A stretch of DNA of 25,654 nucleotides from Pelargonium cotyledonis. Lineage: Eukaryota > Streptophyta > Magnoliopsida > Geraniales > Geraniaceae. Under the pieces are notes generated by a model that was not told the origin of the DNA, searched no databases, and worked only from the letters and a program-made list of their open reading frames with translations. Position 1 is the stretch's first letter. Each line of letters starts with the position of its first letter. The stretch is taken from positions 1-25,654 of the forward strand of contig JAYMTA010000651.1 in the NCBI GenBank assembly GCA_036897625.1. Direction: 5' to 3'. Of this stretch, positions 9,867 to 19,900 are shown piece by piece. A program made the translations under genes and the position numbers.

Positions 9867-12360
9867 ATGGAATCCGATCAGGGAAAGCTATTCATCGGTG
9901 GGATTTCTTGGGAAACGACGGAGGATAAGCTTCAGGAGTACTTTGGCCAGTACGGCGAGGTCGTTCAGACCGTCGTGATGCGGGACAAGCTCACTGGTCG
10001 CCCCAGGGGCTTCGGTTTCGTCGTCTTTGCGGATCCTTCGGTACTCGACACCGTTCTTCAGAACAAGCACACCATCGAAGGCAGGATGGTCAGTCACTCA
10101 CTTCCCTTTTTGTTTTTGGGATTTTTTTTATTGTTATTATGCTGGGTATAATTGGGTTGTGCTGGTTTCTGTTTTTTTTTTTATGATTATTGACATTGTT
10201 TTGGTTTCTGGGTTGTTTTTATTGTTGCCTTCACTCATATGTGTTTTTGAATCTTGGTCTAATGCTTGCTTGTTTGGGTTAAAATGTCACTGTGCTGCCA
10301 CTCTTGTTTGGTATGTTATGTTTTGATTTGGGAGCTGGTATAGTGTTAAATTTGGCATAGATCATTGAATAAAAAAGAGTCGAGGAACGGCCCTTGGGCT
10401 CTCCCTGTTAGTTACTTGTTAGATGACTTTGCTTGAGCTTCATGAAGCTGGTAAATATTGAAGCTTTTTATCTTCACATTGGGGTGGACCGTGGAAGACC
10501 TTCCTTGTTATGTTAAAATTATTTTTCAATGACAATTTTATATTTCATTTCTGAGACTGTTTAGTGATGTTTCTTTTCATAAGGAAGTAGCAGCTGAGCA
10601 AAACCTTAGTAGTTGTTTTCAGCAATCCTTCTGATTTCTTACATTGTCCAGAACAATATGATCAGATTTTAAGTCCATGGGATAGACAAAGCTCTTTCCT
10701 GTGGAACCTTAATATCACTCATATATAGCTGCGGCTCAATCACTTGAGTTGGCGCTTTTGTGTGTTTCTGTGTAATGTAGTATTTGCTCCATTATGATAT
10801 TACTTCTGCAGAAAACCCACAGGTATAGTTTTTCAGAATACTCCACGAAACTGGGGAATATGATTTTGTTTCCTCAAAAACTACCACTGGGGTGGAACAC
10901 CTTCCCAGCTGTGTTATAGTAATTTTTTTACCTGTGAGGATTCTATATTTCATTTCTGAGAGTGTTTAGTGATTTTTCATTTCATAAGAAAGTAGCAGCT
11001 GAGCAAAATCTTAGTAGTATGTTTCAACTATCCTTCTCATTCCTTACATTGTCAAGAACAATATGACATGATTTTATGCTTATGGAATAGACAAAGCTCT
11101 TTCCTATGGTAATCACTAGAAATTGGTACCTTTTTGTGATTCAGTGTAATTTAGTTGCTGCATTGTTATATCACTTCTGCAGAATACCCACTTGCTTTGA
11201 TTTTTCAGGTTGATGCTAAGAGGGCTTTATCAAGAGAAGAGCAGCAGACCTCTGCTAGGTCTGGGAACAACAATAATTCTAGAAACACCACAGCTGGTGG
11301 AAATGTCAGGACCAAAAAGATCTTTGTTGGAGGGTTGCCTCCCACTCTGACTGAGGAGGGATTTCGGGAGTACTTTGAAGCTTTTGGCCAGGTAACTGAT
11401 GTGGTAGTGATGTATGATCAAAATACCCATCGTCCTCGTGGATTTGGATTCATTTCCTTCGACACTGAAGAAGCTGTTGATAGGGTTTTACAAAAAACTT
11501 ATCATGATTTGAATGGTAAGCAAGTAGAAGTGAAACGGGCTCTTCCTAAAGATGCCAATCCTGGCGGGGGTAGCAGGGGAGGTGGTGCCAGTGGTGGTGC
11601 AGGTGCTTATCAGGGGTATGGTGCTTCTGGTGGCAACCCAAATTCATATGACGGTCGAATGGATTCCAGCAGGTATGTGCAGCCCCAGAATGCTAGTGGC
11701 GCTTTCCCACCTTTTGGTTCTTCTGGGTATAGTGCACCAGGTTATGGGTATGGACCTGCAAGTAATGGCATTGGTTATGGTGGGTATGGCAGTTATGGTG
11801 GCACCAATACTGGGTATGGTAGCCCTGCTGGCGCGGCCTATGGTAACCCCAATGTTGCTAATGCTGGTTATGGTAGTGGTCCTCCAGGTGCTCCAAGAAG
11901 TTCATGGGGCACTCAAGCTGCTGCTGGGTATGGAGCTATGGGTTATGGGAGTGCTGCTCCTTGGGGTGCTTCAAATGTTGGTGCTGGTAGTGGTGTTCCT
12001 GGTTCTGCACCTGCAGGTCAATCGCCTAATGGAGCTACTGGGTATGGGAATCAGGGTTATGGTTATGGTGGTTATGGTGGAAATGATGGTAATTATGGCA
12101 ACCCTGCTGGGTATGGTGCTGTTGGAGGACGAACTGCGAGTGCCCCAAATGGCAACACAGGTGGTCAAGGTGGGGTTGAAAGTGGCTACATGGGAAGTGG
12201 ATATGGTGATGCAAATGGAAATCAGGGATATGGAAATGCTCCCTGGAGAGCTGATGCATCACAAGTATCTGGAAATTATGGGGCTCCGGCAAATGGTGCG
12301 CAGGTTGGTTATAATGGTGGATATGGGGGTGCTCAGGCCCGACAAGCTCAACAGCAGTGA
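9867..12360 (+). CDS. hnRNP A/B-like RNA-binding protein, two RRMs and Gly/Tyr-rich tail, 457 aa
   Basis: Exons 9867-10088 and 11209-12360 join in phase 0 (GRM|VDAKRALSREEQ). RRM1 covers residues about 7-80 with RNP2 LFIGGI and RNP1 RGFGFVVF. RRM2 covers about 111-187 with RNP2 IFVGGL and RNP1 RGFGFISF. Residues about 190-457 are low complexity, rich in Gly, Tyr, Ala, Asn and Ser with many GYG units, ending QARQAQQQ. This is the architecture of plant heterogeneous nuclear ribonucleoprotein 1-like / RBGD proteins, which bind RNA in the nucleus and cytoplasm and can form condensates through the prion-like tail. Length and exon layout fit the family. The ATG is the first in this frame and lies six residues before RRM1. 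G-boxes lie upstream, and there is possible splicing downstream of the stop. The family assignment is very secure; the target RNAs are unknown. Confidence 0.95.
10481..10836 (+). repeat. Intron duplication, copy 1
   Basis: Within intron 1 of the hnRNP gene. It shares long blocks with 10889-11208, including tatatttcatttctgaga, agtagcagctgagcaaaa and agacaaagctctttcct. It ends in an acceptor-like tttttcag at 10829-10836, mirroring the real acceptor at the end of copy 2. Confidence 0.8.
10889..11208 (+). repeat. Intron duplication, copy 2, ending at the true acceptor
   Basis: Diverged direct copy of 10481-10836 at an offset of about 400 bp. Its last bases, ttttcag, form the 3' splice site used to join exon 2 in frame. 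Several indels show the duplication is old. Confidence 0.8.
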
Positions 12361-12958
12361 TCTGGATAACTTGAATGGATCCACTTTCTTGGTGCACGAG
12401 GTCATTGTGGTCTCTTATTCTGAGCAGCAGGCGAGTAGCTCGGTTGCAAGTCTTTATGATCTGGGACTGGTTGGATTGCTTGAATCCCAGTAGTTTGTAG
12501 TATCTATTTTGCTAGTCTATAATAAGTTTTAATTTCAAGGGCTACTAGATGCCTTTTTTATTTATAACTTCTTTTTGCTGTAGCTTTAAATCTGGTGTGT
12601 TTATAATTGTCTCCTACTAGCTGATCTGGGATTTCTATCTTCTCTGTTGTAGTGTTAAGCTATAGTAGCTTACATAACTTCATTTATGTTTGGTTTCATT
12701 ACTATGGGTATGCTTGTTGACAAACCTTTTGTGCTCATTTGAATTTCTGTATCCGTATATAGTGGTTACATACTCATGCTTGATATGATAAGTAGGAACG
12801 CAAGATTTAGAGAGGTTTTTAATTGATAGCAGTGGAGCTTTATGGGTAACTTTCACTTGGCTTGGTAACTTCCTATGGGTAGCGATAGTCATAGTGGTAA
12901 TTGACGCTTTGACAATGGCATAATCACTTCCCCCTGTATTTGCCCTTGTGTTGTACAG
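12361..12958 (+). other. 3' flank / probable 3' UTR of the hnRNP gene
   Basis: Non-coding downstream sequence with near-consensus poly(A) motifs such as aataag at about 12522. No separate gene is seen. Open frames overlapping the end of the hnRNP exon are shadows. Confidence 0.5.
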
Positions 12959-13217
12959 GAGGAGAGATGCTCGAGTTCTAAAGTGGAGTGAAAGTTTCCA
13001 CTCATGGCTAAACACAGAGCTCGAATTGCGGGCTTATTCTGGGTGTGTATTCTGCATGACAGGGAGTATGATGAGGAATTGTTCGATTGCATATATGCAT
13101 TCATTTGAGACTGGACATGCCAACTATGTTGCAGCTTCCTGGCAGATTCAAGTCATAGATTTCTTGATCTTCATGTGGGCTGGTGGTCTAGAGGAAACTT
13201 GTGTTGGACAGCCTGCG
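12959..13217 (+). other. Exon-like segment downstream of the hnRNP stop
   Basis: The segment is preceded by a pyrimidine-rich tract and acceptor (cccttgtgttgtacag|GAGGAG) and followed by a consensus donor (CCTGCG|gtatgt). It is less AT-rich than its surroundings and open in one frame throughout, but the translation resembles nothing known to me. The best reading is a 3'-UTR exon, or an alternative last exon, of the hnRNP gene. A second acceptor-like site, gatgtgcag|AAGCTT, at 14438/14439 could start a final exon. Transcript evidence is lacking. Confidence 0.4.
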
Positions 13218-13331
13218 GTATGTTTACTTGAGTGATTAGATGTTTCTTGCTTCATGATCTCATTGCAATCTGATTTCCTCGGCTTCTTTTTGTATTAGAT
13301 GGGGTAGACATGGTGTGTAGTTTTAGACAGA

Positions 13332-13657
13332 TGTAGTGTAGTTGCAGACTTGCAGTATATTTGGTTATGTAGTTTCAGACACTTTTGCGTAGTTAAAGTG
13401 TGCATAACATGCAGTTTTGATGTTTAGGGTGCCTGAAGCTTTTGGCGCTGAATATAAGATTTGGAAAACTGGGCGAAGCTGCTTTATTGAAAGATATAGT
13501 GTAGTTGCAGACTTGCAGTATATTTGGTTATGTAGTTTCAGACACTTTTGCGTAGTTAAAGTGCGCATAACATGCAGTTTTGATGTTTAGGGTGCCTGAA
13601 GCTTTTTGCGCTGAATATAAGATTTGGAAAACTGGGCTAAGCTGCTTTATTGAAAGT
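13332..13657. repeat. Tandem duplication, two copies of a 163-bp unit
   Basis: Copy 1 (13332-13494) and copy 2 (13495-13657) differ at only a few positions, for example gtgtgc against gtgcgc and gggcgaag against gggctaag. The near identity indicates a recent duplication. It is non-coding. Confidence 0.9.
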
Positions 13658-13880
13658 TGGCTAAAGTCCTGTATAGAACCCACAGTACAGATACCCGAAA
13701 CCTAACTTGCATTTCGCGTGTGGTTTTTGGTCACAAGTTCGACCTGATCAGTTTTTATGGTGGGGGGGGGCAAACCCACACATTTGGTACTAAAACCCGC
13801 AACACATACCCCTTATTGGGTTAGGTTAGGCTTCTGAACTCGAAAAAAACTCAACCCGAACTTACCTGAATTGCCAGCTG
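13658..13880. repeat. Decayed MITE-like sequence with a G-run
   Basis: It contains cccgaaacctaac, ttgggttaggttagg and ctcaacccgaac motifs and ends near tgccagctgtcaa, like remnants of a plant MITE. A run of nine G residues lies at 13762-13770. Boundaries are unclear. Confidence 0.35.
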
Positions 13881-14848
13881 TCAATAAGTCTGTAAGAAAG
13901 ACTGCACAAATATGTGATTATAATTGATTGCTGCCATGATACTGTGGTGGATTGTTTTATTCTAAAAGAAAAAAGCAACTTTTTTGAAAATTAGTTCGTT
14001 TTGGCAAAAAATTGAAGTACTTTAGTATATTTTGGAGCATATTCTGTCTGATTATTAGATTCTAGTTCAGCAAATATCATTTAGTTGGTTCTTATTCTAA
14101 TAATGATTCATGCAACAATAAATTATTAGATTCTAGTTCAGCTATGCATTTTAAAATTAAATTTGCTAGTCTTCCAAGTGGTGCATGGGTGATGGGTGTG
14201 TTATGGTAATGATTAATATGTACATAACGTTTTTTGTTTTGTTTATTGCTTACCAAACTATGTAGTCAATTATATTTGTGAAGTATTTTCTTACATATAG
14301 TTTTAAGAGGTTTACAATGAGTTTGTGATAGTTGTTTGTTGCATTAAACTTGGGGCTGAATGATCATAGTTCATCTATGTTTTGTGTATAGCTTGAAATG
14401 GCATGTGGGTACGTATTTTGAGTGGTTGGGATGTGCAGAAGCTTCAGAGCAAGCCAGAGAATTAGCCTTGCCTTGGCCGACACTGTGAATTCATTTGACT
14501 GCAAGCTAGCTATCAAGGCTCATCATACAAGCATGTAGCTTTGATAAACAAATATGGATGATTTCTCCTTGAAGCTGCAATCTTGTTGGTTCATTCATGT
14601 TTTTTAATTCGATGTATATGATTTGGTTTCTTCCATGTAACATTTGAACTGGATATGTGATAAGCCGATAACACCTGAGATAGGGGATCCAATTGTGTTT
14701 TCAGTTGCACAATGTCTGTAGTTTTATGTATTTATTAGAGAAATATATGCATACTGAGATTTGATCTTTTATTTTTTCGGACCCAATGGCTACTTATTGG
14801 AACATAAGAACACTGAACTTAATTTGATCTTCCTTCTCCACAAATACA
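13881..14848. other. Spacer between hnRNP and CPA-FAS cluster
   Basis: AT-rich. A 21-bp direct repeat occurs at about 14052-14072 and 14122-14142. The less AT-rich block 14439-14560 may be a last non-coding exon of the hnRNP gene. No protein gene is recognised. Confidence 0.4.
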
Positions 14849-16242
14849 TCAATACGCCGTTGGGAAACCTTTGTATGGATCCTCAAGTACACCAATGTTG
14901 CTAGGCCTCGAGAACACGATCTGCATTTTTGAAGATGAATCGACTTAACTATATGCTTACTTAAACACAAACCAGCTATTATATTGAAGTTGAACTAAAG
15001 CATATGTACCTGATAATCTCCAAATGTACCAGTCTTAAAACCAGCAGCACAGTAATCAAAATAATATTCCCAAGTTCTGGTGAACTTGTCACTGAATCCT
15101 AAATCATAGATTTTGCTGCACAAAATATAACAAGTGTTCAACAATATTACAGAATAAGAATTGATGTATCTTTGAAATTTTAGGGTCCATCAAACAGAAA
15201 AAAAGGTACACAACTCTGTTTCTAAATTACCTCTGATTCTCCAAGAAACTTTTTCTCCAACATCTTAGGGTCTTGTAGTAATGAATCCCAATGTTTTCCA
15301 CATGTTGCACACTGCACTTATTACAAAGAAGCCACGCTAATAACTTGTATATGTACAAATGTAATATTGTAAGAGATTGGTGAAGATGATTTACCATAGC
15401 TTGGATGAAGCAGCCATGCCGGATAGTATCCTACTTAACGAAGGCAGATTCCCGCCTGGAAATATATATTCCTTCAGGAAATTTGAACTACGCATGAACT
15501 CATCATAACGCTGGTCCGGTACTGATAATCAAACACCTTAATTTGTTAACTAAAACAGAATATAATCGTATATAATGACAGTCAAATAGCATTACCTGTA
15601 AAACAAAGAGTCCATCTTCTGCCAATAATGCTTCACAGCAACCAAAAAACTCCACATATTCATGCCCGCTGTAGAAAGCGGACAAAGTTAAGCTTTAAAC
15701 AGTATAAAACAAATAATGTCGTACCAGGTCATAATGACGAGAGATGTTTCTGCGAGCTTGTGTAAGAGTATTTTTCCTTGAGAGATGCTTTAGAAAATAA
15801 GTTGCAGATGATATAGCAGCTGTGAATAGCACTGGACTCCACCATCCCCTAATATAACATATATAACAGATCTATGTATATATATTAACACATCATATTC
15901 ACATACAAGAAGATCCAGCTAGTGATTAATATCATCATATTACCTTTTCTTCAAATTTGCAACAGAAGAATTCAAATCTCTGCTGGAAATCAGAATCTGC
16001 AAAATAATGTAGCAGCAGGGAAATATGATTTAACCAACTAATTATATTTCACATGGCGGCATTGGATTTATTGGATGATCCATCTTACTTGGATAAGTTT
16101 TAAAAGACCTTCATCTTCATCATCATCCATGAAAGAAAAACTTTCAGTAAAACTGGGGACTGTGGATTTTGAGAACAACTTTCAGGTTACACTCTTTTCT
16201 TGACCCCACAAAGCTATAATTAGCTGCTCCTCCATATTCCTC
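14849..16242 (-). pseudogene. CPA-FAS C-terminal copy, decayed (copy C)
   Basis: Recognisable segments correspond to exons 12-15 and 20-24 of the full-length neighbour: 16242-16089 (exons 12 and 13 fused), 15996-15944, 15848-15725, 15668-15596, about 15521-15395, 15311-15231, 15115-15010 and 14920-14849. Lesions are a TGA at 16146-16144 in place of the Trp of QFYWK, loss of intron 12 with the first half of exon 13, and loss of exons 16-19, which carry the SAM-binding motif and much of the catalytic core. There is also a truncated exon 20 and a damaged start of exon 21. The rest is well preserved: exon 15 reads GWWSPVLFTAA, exon 22 HVENIGIHYY, and the C-terminus PYKGFPTAY-stop. It cannot encode an active methyltransferase. 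It is useful as a reference for the lesions in the full-length copy. Confidence 0.85.
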
Positions 16243-16398
16243 CTGCAATCTGTGCATCATACCAAAGAGTCAAATTAAATTTGTTAAAAATAGGAAAATT
16301 CAATTAGAGGTCGGTGACAATACTTGTTAGCAAGCAATTGCACATATATATGTAAATACTACTATCAATTCTCATTAAAACGTTTTGAACTTCCTTTG

Positions 16399-16510
16399 AG
16401 GTCTCAGATTTGAACCTCCTTGTCGACGGTATGGGGTGAGATTTATGAGTTTAAGGAGAGAACTAACGACTAATAGGGTGACGCCCTCCACTAGGAGGTG
16501 AGAAACACTG
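16399..16510 (+). repeat. SINE-like copy between CPA-FAS copies
   Basis: It shares ggtctcaga-ttgaac, cttgtcgacggtat, gggtgagattt and gtgagaaacactg blocks with 1744-1880. The A-box end is not clear, so it is probably 5'-truncated. Confidence 0.5.
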
Positions 16511-16732
16511 ACCTTCGCAGACTTGCTGTCCCGTCGCTTATAAATATTTTTATTTTTAAAAATCTCATTAAAGCTGATAACAAAATGAAAGTAGAGAGGG
16601 TCATTTTAGAGTATGACATTGGTTATAAGATATGGATAGCAAAAACCTCCTTAATACACCATTTGACCTTAATTTATAGTGTTAATGTTATGAACTGTCT
16701 TTATATTCATACAAACATATTATACCCACACA

Positions 16733-16969
16733 CAACTCTTTTTGAGTCATTACAACTATAACCAGATGGGTACTTATTAGAAATCTATGAATACTGAATA
16801 CTCATACTACAAGAAAAAGGCTTATCAGCTACGGAATTTTTTCCATAGCTGATATGCGAAAAAAGTGTCGTCGCTGATCAGCTACGTACGGACCGATTTC
16901 GTAGCTGATTCCGTCGCTGATAAGCTGTTTTCTAGTAGTGTCAACTCTTTTTGAGTCATTACAACTATA
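16733..16969. repeat. 28-bp direct repeats flanking the CACTA MITE
   Basis: A perfect 28-bp repeat beginning caactctttttgag occurs at 16733-16760 and 16942-16969. The right copy joins the 3' end of the full-length CPA-FAS gene. This is too long to be the CACTA target duplication, so it reflects a separate small duplication. Confidence 0.8.
16805..16940. mobile_element. CACTA (En/Spm)-type MITE, 136 bp
   Basis: The right end is the complement of CACTACTAGAAAACAG and the left end reads TACTACAAGAAAAAGG. Both continue into GCTTATCAGCT. Internal sub-terminal motifs of the tcagctacg/cgtagctgat kind repeat in both directions. A 3-bp flanking duplication, TCA, lies at 16802-16804 and 16941-16943. 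CACTA ends with a 3-bp duplication define the superfamily. There is no transposase frame. Confidence 0.85.
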
Positions 16970-19900
16970 TATCAGAGTATGCTGATGGGAAGCCTTGTAC
17001 GGATCCTTGAATACAACATTGCTGCCAGGCCTTGAGAATACAATCTGCATTTTAAAGATGAATCTAATTATTTATTTTTCATTCTTAACTCAATAACCTA
17101 TGATTACTATGCTTTTGTAAACCATATATTTGCATACAGTTTTATAATATGATCATTATTGATTTTACATACAAATAGCAAACACCTATGTACAGCTACA
17201 ACATATTACATACCTGATAATCTCCACAAACGCCAGTCTTAAAACTAGCAGCACAGTAATCAAAATAATACTCCCAAGTTCGGATAAACTCGCCGTTGAA
17301 TCCCAAACCAACGATTTTGCTGCACGCACACCAAATAAATTGCTAAGACATGGTTAATGAAAACAGAAAGAAACAAGGTACATGACTGTGTATCTTACCT
17401 TTGATTCTCCAAGAAATTTTTTCTCCAGCATCTTAGAGTTTGGTAGTAATGAATCCCAATGTTCTCCACATGCTCCACACTACATGCACTTACACAAATT
17501 AGTTGATCCATGCTAATTGTATATAACTTGTGTAAAAAAAGATCAAAGATCGATTAAGATCGAGTTAACATGTTTTAAATACCATAGTTTGGATGAAGCA
17601 GCCATGCCCGAGACTATCCTACTTAATGAAAGTAGATTTCCACATGGAAAAATATATTCCCTAACGAAGCCAGAACTTCGCCTGTGCTCGTCATAATCCT
17701 GGTCTGGTACTGATACGAACTAAAAAAGACGTACGAGGTTATGTTTCCAAACAGAGTTGCAAATGTAAGCATGACATTAAATCATATCAAATCAAATAGC
17801 ATTACTTGTAGAACAAAAAGGCCATCTTCTGCCAATAAGGACTCGCAGCAACCGAAGAACTCCTCCACGTATTCATGCCCAATATGTTCTATCATCCCGC
17901 TACAAAAATCAAACATATATAGATCATTATGTTGGTTATTACAAATTTAGAGAAAAGTAACTTAATTACCAGGATATAATTCTGTCATATTTGAAGGTTC
18001 GGGGCAATTGGCGATAGTCACAGAGTAGAAATCTGATCTTGTCCTGATACAGCAGTTTGTTGATTTGATAAAGCAACTACATGATCGTAATGCCATCGAT
18101 GTATGTATCGTATAATGATCAATTAGTACCTCAAGTCCGGCTTCTTTCACTTTCATTTCTGCATATTTTAGTTGCTCCTCAGAGAGGGTGATGCCAGTGT
18201 ATTTGCATCCGGTTCGTTTCACAACTTCTATTGCTAAGCTTCCCCAACCGCTCCCAATATCAAGAACTTCATGCTTCTTTTCAATTCTTGCCTACATTTT
18301 AATGGGAAACCCAAAGTAGTACTAAGTTTAGCACGAAAACATCGATCAAGATCCCTTTAATGGATTGATCACGAGGAGAAACCCGAGAGACTCACCTTAT
18401 CAATGAGACTAGAGAGTTTTCTCATCTGTGCAACTTTCAAGTCTTCATGTTCCCCCTTTGTTATAAGGAACGACATAGACGGCGTTTATTAACAAATACA
18501 TAAAAATTTGGACAGATCTTTTCAAGTAAAGTAATTAGAATGTATGTAGTGATGCTGACCTTAAATACAGCACAGGAGTATGTCATGGTTTCATCCAAGA
18601 ATAGAGCAAAGAGTTCATTACTCTATAATAAAACATGAACCAAATATCAAGAACCGGCCTGCAGAATTTAATGTAATATTTAAGGTAATGTCATACCAGG
18701 TCGTAGTGACGAGAGATGTTTCTGCGAGCTTGTGTAAGAGTATTTCTCCTCAATACATGCTTACGAAAAATATTTGCAGACGATATAGCTGCAGTGAAGA
18801 ACACTGGACTTCACCATCCCCAAAAAACATATATAAGAGATCTATATTAAGACTGAATACACTTTCAAGTAACATTACATTCTCATAAGTCTTTTATGTT
18901 ACAAAACTAACCCCTTCTTGTTCAATTTTGCAACAGAAGAATCCATTTCTCTGTTGGCAATAAAAATCTGCAAAATAATACAAATTAAACCAATATTTAA
19001 TTTTTGCTAGTCATTGAAATTATTAATTATTGGATGATCTATCTATATATATATATATATATATATCTTACTTGAATAAGTCTTAGAAGACCTTCATCTT
19101 TATCTATGAAAGAGAAATCCCCATTTATATATGCATCCGCAAGGCCTATATCAGCTTGTGTCATTACCTAACAAATCATTAATTGTTCTTGTTAGTTGTC
19201 TGAATTAGTATAGGATATGTCAAACAGAAATATATATTATAGGGTATGTACCTTCCAATAAAACTGGGGGTTGTGGATTTTAAGAACAGCTGTTAGTGAA
19301 CACTCTTTTCTGGAACCCTGAAATCGAAAAACCGAGCCTCCATCCTCGAGTAACCTGAGATCTCAAAAGCCAGAGATGTATGTAAAATGAACAACATGAA
19401 AACTTGTCCATAGTTTTCAGAGAAATCCAACAGCAAAAATGTCCTTAATTAATGGTCTTTATTGTGACAAGTACTTACACTATACTACCCGTAGAGATGA
19501 AGTGTCTGAAAAAGCGAGTAACGAAAACTCGAGCCCCTGTTTCCATCAAAGAAGGTACCATGTGTTTTGGGTTACTTTGAATATCACAAAACTTTCCAAG
19601 CACACACTTAGCTGCAATGATGCCACCCTGCAAATTACAGCTCTTATGATTTATATGTTCCTAATTGTTTCGATTTTATCACTGAAATCATACATATAAT
19701 ACGTGCGAGGAGCTACCTTTAGTCCATCCTCAAGGATGTCACATCCTAAATTAACATTTGGAATTGAGATAAGTTAGTAATTAGCTTTGAAAGCAAAAGG
19801 AACATAAAAATTAAGTTAAAATTCTCACCCTGGTATGCACCACAAAACCATATTCCTCTCTTCCCTTGAATGTGATCGAGTTCTTGAGAAGCTTTAGTCG

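Noticed and set aside
11552..12493. Long plus-strand frame rich in Met, Val and Leu
   Set aside because: It is the +1 shadow of the Gly/Tyr-rich hnRNP tail; the composition follows the repeat and it has no domain.
16733..16969. 28-bp direct repeats as target duplication or LTRs of a transposon
   Set aside because: Too long for a target duplication and too short for LTRs; the CACTA MITE inside already has its own 3-bp TCA duplication.
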